Shown here: positions 25,848 through 35,186 of the stretch, piece by piece
How positions within the stretch are numbered: the first letter of the stretch is position 1
Layout: the number at the start of each line of letters is the position of its first letter
Origin: CAYNWK01 sp964400875
GTDB taxonomy: Bacteria > Chloroflexota > Anaerolineae > Anaerolineales > UBA4823
Direction: 5' to 3'
Length of the DNA stretch: 64,000 bases
NCBI GenBank assembly: GCA_964400875.1
Contig: CAYNWK010000006.1
Span: 1-64,000, forward strand
Notes under the pieces: generated by a model
Databases searched by the model: none
Told to the model about the DNA's origin: nothing
The model's input: the letters and a program-made list of their open reading frames with translations, nothing else
Translations under genes and position numbers: made by a program

Positions 25848-25938
25848 CAAGAGTACACAGTTCGTCGGGAAACTGGGGGTGATTGGGCTGGCAATTCCAG
25901 CCCAATCACCCCTCTTCCTCCCTCAAGTGCGCAACTCA
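25848..25938 (+). repeat. Palindromic MITE-like element, copy C
   Basis: 91-bp element with ends CAAGAGTACACAGTTC and (reverse complement) TGAGTTGCGCACTTG. The middle is a perfect 16-bp stem, GGGGTGATTGGGCTGG / CCAGCCCAATCACCCC, around a 5-nt loop. Flanked by the 7-bp direct repeat TATTTAT (25841-25847 and 25939-25945). Sits between ftsY and prfB. Confidence 0.75.
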
Positions 25939-25971
25939 TATTTATATCTGGTTTCTGTCTCGAGGTGGGGG

Positions 25972-26883
25972 TCAGACTTCAGCCAGAATTCCGCTGACAA
26001 AAGAGTCCGGATCGAAGGGTTGTAAATCGTCGATCGCTTCCCCCAGGCCAGCGTAGTAGATGGGCAGCTGCAGTTCACGTTGGATGGCGAAGGCCATCCC
26101 GCCGCGGGCTGATGAGTCGAGTTTTGCCAGGATAACGCCGTTGACGTTGACGCTTTCCTTGAATGCCCGTGCTTGCTGCAAGGCATTTTGACCGGTGGTG
26201 GCGTCCATCACCAGCCACACATGGTGTGGCGCGCCGGTTTTGGCCTTCCCTGTCACCCGGTAAACTTTTTTTAACTCCTCCATCAAATTGAAGCGGGTGT
26301 GAAGCCTGCCAGCGGTATCAATCATCACCACGTCAGCTTGTCGGGAGGCGCCTGCCTGGACGGCGTCATAAGCTACCGCGCCGGGATCGCCGCCTGGTTG
26401 GCCGGAGATCACGGGCAGGTTTACCCGCTTAGCCCAGATCTCCAACTGGTCTACAGCTGCGGCGCGATAGGTGTCTGCTGCGCCTAAAATCACCTTCTTC
26501 CCTTGATCGCTGAAACGCTTACCGAGTTTGGCAATACTGGTGGTCTTGCCAGAGCCGTTAACGCCTACGATCAGGATGACCGTCGGAGTATCCGGGAAGG
26601 TCACCTCCGGCGGCGCAGGTAAACGAACGAGCAGCTCCTGGCGTAATACTGATTGGATCTCGTTGGCCCTTGTCAACCCTTCCTGGCGTTCTCGATCCCA
26701 TAGCGCTTCTAAGATCTCTTCGCTTGTATCGATGCCCACATCTGCCTGAATGAGTAAGGCTTCCACTTCTTCGTAGGTTTCGTCGGTGATCTCTGAAGCC
26801 CCCAGCAAGGTGGCGATCTGACCAAAGGTCGCTTTGCTGGTCTTCGCCAGGCCGTCCCTCCACTTGTTGAGAATATTACTCAT
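25972..26883 (-). CDS. ftsY: Signal recognition particle receptor FtsY
   Basis: 303 residues: the N domain (helical, TDETYEEVEALLIQADVG) and the G domain of SRP GTPases with GVNGSGKTTSIAKLG (P-loop), ILGAADTYRAAAVDQLE, DTAGR and TKLD-like AKLDSSARGG. The long acidic A domain of E. coli FtsY is missing, as in many non-proteobacteria. Docks ribosome-SRP complexes at the membrane. Divergent from moaC. Confidence 0.95.
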   Translation of the reverse strand: MSNILNKWRDGLAKTSKATFGQIATLLGASEITDETYEEVEALLIQADVGIDTSEEILEALWDRERQEGLTRANEIQSVLRQELLVRLPAPPEVTFPDTPTVILIVGVNGSGKTTSIAKLGKRFSDQGKKVILGAADTYRAAAVDQLEIWAKRVNLPVISGQPGGDPGAVAYDAVQAGASRQADVVMIDTAGRLHTRFNLMEELKKVYRVTGKAKTGAPHHVWLVMDATTGQNALQQARAFKESVNVNGVILAKLDSSARGGMAFAIQRELQLPIYYAGLGEAIDDLQPFDPDSFVSGILAEV

Positions 26884-26972
26884 GAAGGGGGATTATATCA
26901 CGGCGGGTATTTGCCGCTCCCGGATCAACCGGGCCTAAGAGCGAACCGACAAAGCGAGTTTTTACATTGTGA

Positions 26973-26981
26973 TGCTATAAT
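26973..26981 (+). promoter_or_regulatory. Extended -10 promoter of moaC, probable leaderless start
   Basis: TGCTATAAT (TGn + TATAAT) ends 6 nt before the moaC ATG at 26988, with no ribosome site between. Confidence 0.6.
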
Positions 26982-26987
26982 TTCCCC

Positions 26988-27467
26988 ATGAACCCAAAAC
27001 TCTCCCACATCGATGAGACTGGCAAGGCGCGGATGGTAGACGTCGGTGATAAACCGGATACGGAGCGAGTCGCCGTCGCCCATGGAGAGGTGCAGATGCG
27101 ACCGGAGACCCTCAACCTGATCCGAGAAGGGGCTATAAAGAAGGGTGACGTGCTCACCGTCGCGCAGCTGGCGGGCGTGATGGCTGCCAAGCGTACCGCT
27201 GAACTGATTCCGCTCTGCCACCCCCTGCCGATCCATCAAATCGTTGTCGATGTCATTCCTGATGCGGATTTGCCGGGTGTCAGCATAACCGCGACCGTGC
27301 GTACAACAGGCAAAACCGGTGTAGAAATGGAAGCGCTGACCGCTGTCTCGGTGGCTGCCTTGACGGTATACGACATGGCCAAAGCCGCGGAAAAAACTAT
27401 GCACATACAGAACATCCACCTGGTCGAAAAGCGTGGTGGCCAGAGCGGAGATGTTTTTAATCCTTGA
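26988..27467 (+). CDS. moaC: Cyclic pyranopterin monophosphate synthase
   Basis: 159 residues. Converts the MoaA product to cyclic pyranopterin monophosphate in molybdopterin synthesis. N-terminal LSHIDETGKARMVDVGDK, the LCHPLPI motif and VRTTGKTGVEMEALTAV, with the C-terminal DMAKAAEKTMHIQNIHLVEKRGG, are diagnostic. Followed after 9 bp by the moaD-moaE fusion. moaA, mogA and moeA are not in the window. Confidence 0.96.
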   Translation: MNPKLSHIDETGKARMVDVGDKPDTERVAVAHGEVQMRPETLNLIREGAIKKGDVLTVAQLAGVMAAKRTAELIPLCHPLPIHQIVVDVIPDADLPGVSITATVRTTGKTGVEMEALTAVSVAALTVYDMAKAAEKTMHIQNIHLVEKRGGQSGDVFNP

Positions 27468-27476
27468 GCATTTTAA

Positions 27477-28184
27477 ATGAGTGAGATCACCGTCTTATTT
27501 TTCGCCACGCTGAAAGACCGTGTTGGTGCTAAAAAAATTCAGCTGGAGCTGCCGGTGGGAACAACAGTCGCCGGGCTGAAAGTTCTGCTCGTGGAACACT
27601 ACCCAGGATTGGAAGGAGCTCTTGGTTCCGCCCTGACTGCGATCAACCGGGAATACGCAACCGATGAAGAGATCCTGCCGGCCGGGGCCGAAGTGGCGCT
27701 TTTCCCTCCGGTGAGCGGTGGTGTAGAAACCGGTCCGAGCTTCTTTGCGATCACGGCCGATGAACTGAACCTCGACAAGCTGCTGGCGAGCATTACCCTG
27801 CCCTCGACTGGCGCAGCGTGCATCTTTTCCGGGATGGTTCGAGCTGTTACGGCGCGAGGTGAGCCTCACAAGACAAAATACCTGGAATATGAGGCCTACC
27901 AAACAATGGCGGAGGCCAAGCTGCGGCAGGTGGCTGAAGAAATCCGAGAGAAATGGCCGTCTGTGGAGGGGATCGCTATCGTACAGCGCATTGGCAGGCT
28001 GAATCCGGGAACGCCAACCGTCACGATCGCTTGCAGCGCAGCTCATCGGGATACGGGGGTCTTCGAGGCGGCGCGTTATGGCATCGATCGGCTCAAGGAG
28101 ATCGTACCGATCTGGAAAAAAGAAGTCGGTTCGGAGGGGGAAGCCTGGGTTGAGGGGAAATACATTCCGGCCTCGGGAGAATGA
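27477..28184 (+). CDS. moaDE: MoaD-MoaE fusion, molybdopterin synthase
   Basis: 235 residues. Residues 1-82 are a MoaD/ThiS ubiquitin-like domain ending in SGG (G81-G82). Residues ~85-235 are MoaE, the large subunit, with ACIFSGMVRAVT, LEYEAYQTMAEAKL, AIVQRIGRLNPG, SAAHRDTGVFEAARYGID and the active-site IWKKE. The MoaD glycine must be a free C-terminus to carry the thiocarboxylate, so the fused protein would need cleavage after G82, as reported for mycobacterial MoaX. Ends in an ATGA overlap with thrC. Confidence 0.92.
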   Translation: MSEITVLFFATLKDRVGAKKIQLELPVGTTVAGLKVLLVEHYPGLEGALGSALTAINREYATDEEILPAGAEVALFPPVSGGVETGPSFFAITADELNLDKLLASITLPSTGAACIFSGMVRAVTARGEPHKTKYLEYEAYQTMAEAKLRQVAEEIREKWPSVEGIAIVQRIGRLNPGTPTVTIACSAAHRDTGVFEAARYGIDRLKEIVPIWKKEVGSEGEAWVEGKYIPASGE

Positions 28185-29401
28185 CCCTGATGGAATTAAT
28201 GCACTGTTCGAATTGTTATCGGGCTTATCCTGAGGAAGGGGTCCCTTACCGCTGTCCGGTCTGCGGCGGATCTTATGATTTAAGCGGGGATATTCGCTTC
28301 GAACCGGAAAAGTTGGATAAGTCCTTATCGAGCATTTGGCGTTACCGATACACGTTCAACCTGCCCTCAGGAGCCCCGCAGATCTCTTTGGGAGAAGGGG
28401 ATACCCCGCTGATTTGGACATCGATCCCGGATCGCCAGGCTGCGATGGAGGTTTCCACAGGGCAACGTGTCGTTGGGGGGATTGATCAAATACAGGTTCC
28501 TGGTGAAGAGAGCGGGATAAAACAAAACGGTAAGAACGAGAGAGTGGCTTTGAAATTGGAATATCTGAACCCGACCGGCTCCTTCAAGGACCGGGGAACG
28601 GCGGTCAAGGTGAGTTTCTTATGTTCCCGAGGGGTAGGTTCTGCGTTGGAAGATTCTTCAGGTAACGCTGGGGCCTCCTTTGCTGCCTACGCTGCGCGTG
28701 CAGGAATTAAAGCCAGGGTTTACGTACCCGATTATGCATCCGGACCAAAACGAGCCCAAATTGAAGCGTATGGAGCGGAACTGGTGCGCATCCTCGGTCC
28801 GCGCTCGAATGCATCCGAGGCGGTACGCCGGGCTGCGGAAAAGGGTGCAGTCTATGCCAGCCATGCCTATCTGCCGTTGGGAATGTTGGGCATAGCCACG
28901 ATAGCATATGAGTTAGCAGAGCAGCTGGGCCAGGCGCCCGGGACGGTAATCGCGCCGGTGGGACACGGGAGCCTGTTGTTGGGCGTGATGCGGGGTTTCC
29001 AAGCACTGGCTAAGGTTGGTGCAATCGATCGCGTACCCACTCCGGTAGGCGTACAATCCCGCGCCTGTGCTCCCCTGTGGGCTTTAGCTGCCTATGGACC
29101 GGCTGGGTTGGGATGGGTTGGAGAGGGGGAGACGCTAGCGGAGGGGATTCGCATCAAGCATCCTGCGCGAGGCGACGCCTTGTTTCAATTGGTCGAGAAA
29201 TTGGACGGTCACTTCGTCGCCGTTGACGAAGAGGAGATCGCTCCGGCGCGCGACGAACTCGCCCGCCGCGGTTTCTACGTAGAGCCAACCTCTGCGGTTG
29301 TATGGGCTGCCCCTTATAAGGTGATGGGGAAGGTCCCAGAGCCTATCGTGCTAATTTTGACCGGTTCAGGGTATAAGGCAATTAACCAGGATGATGATTG
29401 A
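28181..29401 (+). CDS. thrC: Threonine synthase
   Basis: 406-residue PLP enzyme converting O-phosphohomoserine to threonine. An N-terminal zinc ribbon (C9/C12 ... C25/C28) precedes the fold; the PLP lysine is K136 in NPTGSFKDRG and SSGNAGASFAAYAARAGI binds the phosphate. Relative to the usual spacing there is an extra, Gln/Gly-rich stretch at ~84-120 between the substrate-loop GEGDTPLIW and the KLEYLNPTG strand. ATGA overlap with moaDE makes translational coupling likely even though the pathways differ. Confidence 0.88.
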   Translation: MTLMELMHCSNCYRAYPEEGVPYRCPVCGGSYDLSGDIRFEPEKLDKSLSSIWRYRYTFNLPSGAPQISLGEGDTPLIWTSIPDRQAAMEVSTGQRVVGGIDQIQVPGEESGIKQNGKNERVALKLEYLNPTGSFKDRGTAVKVSFLCSRGVGSALEDSSGNAGASFAAYAARAGIKARVYVPDYASGPKRAQIEAYGAELVRILGPRSNASEAVRRAAEKGAVYASHAYLPLGMLGIATIAYELAEQLGQAPGTVIAPVGHGSLLLGVMRGFQALAKVGAIDRVPTPVGVQSRACAPLWALAAYGPAGLGWVGEGETLAEGIRIKHPARGDALFQLVEKLDGHFVAVDEEEIAPARDELARRGFYVEPTSAVVWAAPYKVMGKVPEPIVLILTGSGYKAINQDDD

Positions 29402-29413
29402 GAGAGGTCGTGA

Positions 29414-30652
29414 ATGACGGATCGCATCGTGATCACCGGTATGGGAGCAATCAGCCCTTTGGGGCTTACCGTCGACGAAACCTGGCAGAACATTTTGAAC
29501 GGTGTATCCGGGGTAGCGCCGATCACGTTGTTCGACGCTTCCGATTTCCAGGTAAGAATCGCCTGTGAAGTCAAGGGTTTCGATCCCGAAGAATTTATGC
29601 CTCAGCGAGAAGCCCGCCGTAGAGACCGATTCGAGCAATTCACCTCCGCGGCCGCCTCGCAAGCCATTCGCCAGGCGGGATTGGAGGTGGATACAACCAA
29701 ATCTGGACGCGTCGGTGTGATCATCGCCTCCGCAATTGGAGGCGTCCGAGCCTTCCAGGATGCGGTTCTGACCATGGATAAGGAGGGCCCTCGCCGGGTC
29801 AGTCCCTTTGTTATACCCATGCTGATGGCCAACGGCGGTGCCGGTCTGGTAGCGATCGATCATGGATTCATGGGACCTGCTTTCTCCGTCTCCTCGGCGT
29901 GCGCATCCGGCGCGGATGGTCTGGGGGTTGCCTGGCATTTACTTCGCAGCGGTGCGATCGATGTAGCCGTTACCGGAGGCAGTGAGGCGACAGTTACGCA
30001 GATCGGGATTGCGGCTTTCGACCGCTTGGGAGCGATGTCGCGCAAGAATGAGCTATACACACAGACCCCCCAACCCTTCGATCGCGAGCGAGACGGATTG
30101 GTAATGGGAGAGGGCGCGGCGATACTGGTCCTGGAAAAAGAAGAGCACGCGCGCAAACGCGGCGCAGAGATCTTCGGAGAACTGGCCGGATACGCGGCGA
30201 CCGCCGATGCTTTTCATATCACTGCTCCCTCCGAGGATGGTATCGGGGGCGCTGAGGCGATCCGCGCGGCGCTCGAGGCAGCTGAGGTCAATGTAGAACA
30301 GGTTGACTACGTCAACGCTCACGGCACTGCAACTCAGCTGAACGACCTCTCTGAAACGAAGGCATTGAAAGCTGCGTTTGGGAATCTGGCTTACGAGATC
30401 CCTGTTTCATCGACGAAATCCATGACTGGTCACATGATGGGGGCTACGGGTGCTCTTGAGGCGATCTTCTGTTTGCGCGCAATTCAAGAAAACGTAATGC
30501 CGCCGACGATCAATTACCATACCCCTGACCCGCAATGCGATCTGGATTACGTTCCAAACGAAGCGCGTGAGAAAAACCTGGAGATCGCTGTGAGCAACGC
30601 CTTCGGTTTTGGGGGGCATAACGCTGTGCTGGTGATCAGAGAATACCGGTAA
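29414..30652 (+). CDS. fabF: Beta-ketoacyl-ACP synthase II
   Basis: 412 residues. Condenses malonyl-ACP with acyl-ACP. Catalytic Cys163 in SSACASG, the two active-site His in NAHGTATQLND and TGHMMGATG, and the gatekeeper-region GGSEATVT are intact. Starts 12 bp after thrC with GAGAGG ahead of the ATG. fabD and fabG are elsewhere in the window on the other strand. Confidence 0.95.
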   Translation: MTDRIVITGMGAISPLGLTVDETWQNILNGVSGVAPITLFDASDFQVRIACEVKGFDPEEFMPQREARRRDRFEQFTSAAASQAIRQAGLEVDTTKSGRVGVIIASAIGGVRAFQDAVLTMDKEGPRRVSPFVIPMLMANGGAGLVAIDHGFMGPAFSVSSACASGADGLGVAWHLLRSGAIDVAVTGGSEATVTQIGIAAFDRLGAMSRKNELYTQTPQPFDRERDGLVMGEGAAILVLEKEEHARKRGAEIFGELAGYAATADAFHITAPSEDGIGGAEAIRAALEAAEVNVEQVDYVNAHGTATQLNDLSETKALKAAFGNLAYEIPVSSTKSMTGHMMGATGALEAIFCLRAIQENVMPPTINYHTPDPQCDLDYVPNEAREKNLEIAVSNAFGFGGHNAVLVIREYR

Positions 30653-30789
30653 GCTATAGACAAAAGCGTATAAATCCGATTTAATGGGCTGAGAAATTAC
30701 TTAATCAGAGGCATTGGGAACTGATGGACCGCAAGCTACCCGGCTTAGGTGGGGTGGCTGGCGTTCCCTGAGTTCCAGGGAGTTTGAAC

Positions 30790-31506
30790 ATGGAACAGGT
30801 CCAGCGTGGCTGGGAGGTGGAAACTCCACAGGAGTTCGCCGAACGCATTGGAATTGAATTCAAAGATCATTTATTGCTCAGCAGAGCACTTACCCATCGA
30901 TCTTACCTGAACGAGCACCCGGAAGCCCTGGAAGATAACGAGCGCTTAGAATTCCTTGGCGATGCGGTCCTTGATTTTTTGGTGGGGGCGTGGCTGTATA
31001 ACCGCTATCCAGAATTACCAGAAGGCAACCTGACGCGACTACGCTCGGCATTGGTACGCACCGAACAATTGGCGGAATTTGCCCAGAATATCGAACTTGG
31101 AGCAGCGATGCGCCTTGGTCGAGGCGAGGAAGATGCCGGTGGGCGCGAGCGATTGGCCCTGCTTTGCGGAACGTTCGAAGCTATGATTGGGGCTTTTTAC
31201 CTCGATCGAGGTATTGAAGAGGTTAAGGATTTCATCAAGCCGATGCTTGAACCAGCCGCCGCTCAAATCCTAGAAGATCATAAGGATAAAGATCCGAAGA
31301 GCATCCTGCAAGAATGGGCGCAATCGCAGGGTTTCGGTACCCCTTACTACCGAACGATCGATTCTCACGGCCCCGATCATGCAAAAGTGTTCGAGGTTGA
31401 AGTGCTGGTCAACGATCTTGTTTACGGGCGCGGCGTAGGACACAGCAAGCAGCTGGCAGCGAAATCTGCCGCCCGAGAAGCGTTGAATCAAATCGGAACA
31501 CTCTAA
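30790..31506 (+). CDS. rnc: Ribonuclease III
   Basis: 238 residues from the ATG at 30790, chosen for AGGGAG 7 nt before it; a TTG at 30784 is too close to that site. Cleaves double-stranded RNA in rRNA and mRNA processing. Signature ERLEFLGDAVLDFLVG with catalytic Glu/Asp, the second acidic site GTFEAMIGA, and a C-terminal dsRNA-binding domain (DPKSILQEWAQSQG ... KQLAAKSAAREALNQIG). A 6-bp hairpin TCCCTG-AGTTC-CAGGGA lies just before the ribosome site and could be a self-cleavage target. Upstream of smc by 10 bp, a common pairing. Confidence 0.95.
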   Translation: MEQVQRGWEVETPQEFAERIGIEFKDHLLLSRALTHRSYLNEHPEALEDNERLEFLGDAVLDFLVGAWLYNRYPELPEGNLTRLRSALVRTEQLAEFAQNIELGAAMRLGRGEEDAGGRERLALLCGTFEAMIGAFYLDRGIEEVKDFIKPMLEPAAAQILEDHKDKDPKSILQEWAQSQGFGTPYYRTIDSHGPDHAKVFEVEVLVNDLVYGRGVGHSKQLAAKSAAREALNQIGTL

Positions 31507-31516
31507 AGCGAACTTC

Positions 31517-34500
31517 ATGCCAACCAGACTCAAATCACTCGAACTTCAAGGCTATAAAACATTTGCGACTCGGACGCCTTTCGAGTTTCCCGGCACCGTA
31601 ACGGCGATCGTTGGCCCGAACGGTTCCGGCAAGTCAAACATCGCCGATGCCCTTCGCTGGGTTTTGGGGGAACAATCTTATTCTCTTTTACGGGGCAAGA
31701 AAACCGAAGATATGATCTTCGCCGGCTCAGAACAACGTCCCCGCGCCGGCATGGCATCTGTGACGGTGGTATTCGATAACCAGGACGGCTGGCTGCCAAT
31801 TGATTTTTCCGAAGTTTCGGTCACACGCCGGGCATACCGCGACGGTCAAAACGAGTACGTTCTCAATGGTCAAAAGGTTCGTCTTCGGGACGTCAACGAA
31901 CTGCTTTCTGACTCGGGGCTGGCGGAACGAACCTATACTATCATCGGCCAGGGTTTGGTCGACGCTGCGCTATCCTTGAAAGCAGAAGAACGGCGGCGTC
32001 TGTTTGAAGAAGCCGCCGGGATTGGGCTACACCGGTCCCGCCGCGAGGAGGCTTTAAGGCGGCTGGATACAACCAAGCGCAATCTTGAACGGGTTGAGGA
32101 TATCCTGAGTGAGTTAAGACCCAGAGTGCGCAGCCTCGAGCGACAAGCCCGCAAGGCTGAAGAATATCACCAGATCACCGCGGACCTGCGAGAAATGCTG
32201 CGCGAGTGGTATGGTTTTCACTGGCATCGAGCGCAGGCTGAGCTGAGCGAGGCGCTCGAAATCGCCCGTGAGCGTGAAAGCGAGCTGGATTTAGCCAGGG
32301 AAAATCAGCTCACGGATGACGAACAATTGCGCGGCGCAGTGGAAAAAATTCAACAATTAAGAAACCGCCTGAACGCACTGCACCATGATTCGGCTGAATT
32401 GCACAACGAGCGTGAAAACATAAGCCGGGAATTGGTGCTCTATGAGGAGCGCCTGCGGTCATTGGCAACCCAGAAGCTCCAAGCCGAATCCGAACAAACC
32501 CGTATGAAGGAGGAGCAGCATCTGCTGGCAGAGCGTGTAGAATTCGCCGATGATGAAGTCAATAACCTGGAGAGTGAGTTCAAAGAGGCAAGTAACCAAT
32601 ACGAGCAAACAAAGGCAGAACTCGAGCGGAAACTCGGCGAATATGGAAAAACTGAAGAAATTATTCGGGCGGCGCGCCAAGAATTGAGCGAGCTGACCGC
32701 TCGGCAGGCCCATCTGGAAGCGCGCTCGGTGGAACGGCGATCCCAAATGGAGCGCCAGCAAGCAGAGCTCGAAGAGATGGGGCAAGCCATCTCCCAAAGG
32801 GAAGCTGCGGTTCAGAAGGCTCAAAGGCAGTACGAATACAGCATTTCCGAGTGGGAGCAAGAGCTAACCAGGCTGAAGACAGCTGAAGGTGAATTATCGG
32901 AGAAACAATCCGCAGCGGAGCAGATTGGTGCACATCTGAGAGAGACCGCCGAGCAGGTCTCCGCTGCCGAGGCGAATCTGGCTCGTTTGGAAGCCCATCT
33001 CGATGGGCTGGAACGGGTAGAGGAAGAACATTCCGGGTTTGCTGCCGGGGCGCGTTTACTCGCGGAACGGGCAAATGAGGCCGAATATAAAATTTTCGAG
33101 GGAGTGCTCAGCGAGCAAATCAAAGTCCCTGAGGCTTTAGAAGGAGCGATCTCGGCGATTTTAGGGGACTATGTACAGGCAATTCTGATCGAAAATCTGG
33201 AGCATGCGAACGCCGCTTTGGAGATTCTGGAAGGCAACCACGCTCAGGGGGCTTTATTACCGCTGAATGTGATCACGAACGGTCGCCAGATCGAAGCGCC
33301 AATGAATAGGGAAGGCGTGCTTGGCATCGCCGCGGATCTGATCGAAGCGCCTCCGTCGCTGAAATCGGCTATCGATCTGTTGATGGCTAACGTCCTGGTG
33401 GTTCAGGATCGTAAAGTTGCTACCGCCCTAATTAAGGAACGAGGTGGAACGAATCCCGGTAGGAACGTTTCAGCGGAGACGAACATTGTCACGCTGCAAG
33501 GAGAGGTCTTCTTCGCCAACGGACCGATGATCGTCAGGCGGGAAGAGGAGTCAGGCGTTCTCAGCCGCCAACGCCGGCGGAATGAGTTGCACGTTTCCCG
33601 CGATAGCTTGAAGCGGCGAATCGAACAGCTGCGGGATAGCTTGGAGAACACTCAGAAACGACGAAAGGCAGTCGAACTTCAAGTCTCAGAGGCTGAATCT
33701 CAATGGGCTGATCTTCGCAAACAGGTGGCGGCACAAGATGAGGCTCGTCAGCGCGGAGCATATCAAGTGGATGAAGCCCAACGCCAATTGGACTGGCAAA
33801 TTGAGCAACAAAACCGGCTGAAAGTCCAACTTGAAGAAGGAGAAGTTGAGACAACGCGCTTATTGGAAGAACAAGCGGAGGTTGAGGCTAAGATTACCAG
33901 GGCAAAAGATGCACTTAAAGAGCTCCAGCGAGCCAGTCACGATATCCCGCTCGACGAGCTGCGCACACAGGCGTCTCATTGGGAGAAGCGAGCGGCGGTA
34001 GCAGAAAGAGCCTGGCAAGACGCCCGGCGGCAATTGGGTGAGCGCCGAGCTGCGCTGGAGAATGGTCGGCAAAACCTGGAATCCATCGAGGCGCGCATAG
34101 ACGATATATCCAAAGCGCAGACCGAGTGTCAAAACACCCTGGCGGGCTATCATCAACAAGAATTGGTCTTGCAAGAAAGGATCGCCGATGTGCGGGTAAA
34201 AATCGATCCAGCTGAAGAGGAACTCCAAACTGCCGAAAAGGAACAATTGGCCTTCCAAGCCAAAGAGCGGGAAGCCAGGCAATCGCTGAGCAAGGCGGAG
34301 CATCTGCATGCCCAATCTAAGATCAACTTGGCCCGCAAACAAGAAGCTCTCGACACATTGCGACATCGTATTGAAGACGATTTCGGCTTGGTGGCATTCG
34401 ATTATGCCGATGACGTCTCTGGTCCTACTCCTTTACCGTTAGAAGGTCTTGTTGAACAGCTGCCGAAAGTGGAAAATCTATCGGGTGAGCTAGAAGATGC

Positions 34501-35146
34501 GCTTAAACAACAGCGTACTTATCTGCGCAGACTAGGACCAATTAATCCTGAGGCGCGCAAGGAATATCATGAAGTGAAAGAGCGCTTCGAGTTCATGACT
34601 GAGCAAATTGAAGATTTGAATAGAGCCAAAATCGGTATTCTAAAAGTGATCGACGAGCTGGATGAATTGATGGAACGCGAGTTTGCGGAGACGTTCACGG
34701 CGGTGGCAGAAGAATTTCACCAGATTTTCAACCGCCTTTTTGGTGGCGGATCAGCCCGTTTATTGTTAACCGATCCGGATGATCTAACCAACACCGGTAT
34801 TGATATCGAAGCCAGGCTGCCAGGCCGCCGGGAACAAGGTTTATCCCTTTTGTCCGGAGGAGAGCGCAGCCTAACAGCCACGGCGCTGGTGTTTTCCTTA
34901 TTGCGGGTTTCTCCAACACCTTTTTGTGTTTTAGACGAAGTCGATGCGATGCTGGATGAAGCCAACGTGGGCAGATTCCGGGACCTATTGCGCGACCTCA
35001 GCCGGTCAACTCAGTTCATCATTATCACGCACAACCGAAACACGGTGCAGGTGGCTGAAGCAATTTACGGGATCACGATGGGCCGGGACTCAACCAGCCA
35101 GGCGATCAGCCTTAAGTTGGATGAGGTCAGCCAGGTGATGGAATAA
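31517..35146 (+). CDS. smc: Chromosome segregation protein SMC
   Basis: 1209 residues, full-length. Walker A GPNGSGKSN near residue 35; two long coiled coils (~170-510 and ~665-1000) rich in Glu/Gln/Arg; a hinge between (~520-650); C-terminal signature LSGGERSLTATAL and Walker B FCVLDEVDAMLDE. The ATPase heads close on DNA to organise the chromosome with ScpA/ScpB, which are not in the window. Ends at a terminator shared with the convergent foldase gene. Confidence 0.97.
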   Translation: MPTRLKSLELQGYKTFATRTPFEFPGTVTAIVGPNGSGKSNIADALRWVLGEQSYSLLRGKKTEDMIFAGSEQRPRAGMASVTVVFDNQDGWLPIDFSEVSVTRRAYRDGQNEYVLNGQKVRLRDVNELLSDSGLAERTYTIIGQGLVDAALSLKAEERRRLFEEAAGIGLHRSRREEALRRLDTTKRNLERVEDILSELRPRVRSLERQARKAEEYHQITADLREMLREWYGFHWHRAQAELSEALEIARERESELDLARENQLTDDEQLRGAVEKIQQLRNRLNALHHDSAELHNERENISRELVLYEERLRSLATQKLQAESEQTRMKEEQHLLAERVEFADDEVNNLESEFKEASNQYEQTKAELERKLGEYGKTEEIIRAARQELSELTARQAHLEARSVERRSQMERQQAELEEMGQAISQREAAVQKAQRQYEYSISEWEQELTRLKTAEGELSEKQSAAEQIGAHLRETAEQVSAAEANLARLEAHLDGLERVEEEHSGFAAGARLLAERANEAEYKIFEGVLSEQIKVPEALEGAISAILGDYVQAILIENLEHANAALEILEGNHAQGALLPLNVITNGRQIEAPMNREGVLGIAADLIEAPPSLKSAIDLLMANVLVVQDRKVATALIKERGGTNPGRNVSAETNIVTLQGEVFFANGPMIVRREEESGVLSRQRRRNELHVSRDSLKRRIEQLRDSLENTQKRRKAVELQVSEAESQWADLRKQVAAQDEARQRGAYQVDEAQRQLDWQIEQQNRLKVQLEEGEVETTRLLEEQAEVEAKITRAKDALKELQRASHDIPLDELRTQASHWEKRAAVAERAWQDARRQLGERRAALENGRQNLESIEARIDDISKAQTECQNTLAGYHQQELVLQERIADVRVKIDPAEEELQTAEKEQLAFQAKEREARQSLSKAEHLHAQSKINLARKQEALDTLRHRIEDDFGLVAFDYADDVSGPTPLPLEGLVEQLPKVENLSGELEDALKQQRTYLRRLGPINPEARKEYHEVKERFEFMTEQIEDLNRAKIGILKVIDELDELMEREFAETFTAVAEEFHQIFNRLFGGGSARLLLTDPDDLTNTGIDIEARLPGRREQGLSLLSGGERSLTATALVFSLLRVSPTPFCVLDEVDAMLDEANVGRFRDLLRDLSRSTQFIIITHNRNTVQVAEAIYGITMGRDSTSQAISLKLDEVSQVME

Positions 35147-35182
35147 AAAAGGGCTTCAAACCGTTGGATTTGAAACCCTTTT
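35147..35182. terminator. Bidirectional terminator, smc / foldase
   Basis: AAAAGGGcTTCAAA - 8-nt loop - TTTGAAaCCCTTTT, one mismatch, A/T runs on both ends; between convergent genes. Confidence 0.85.
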
Positions 35183-35186
35183 GATG

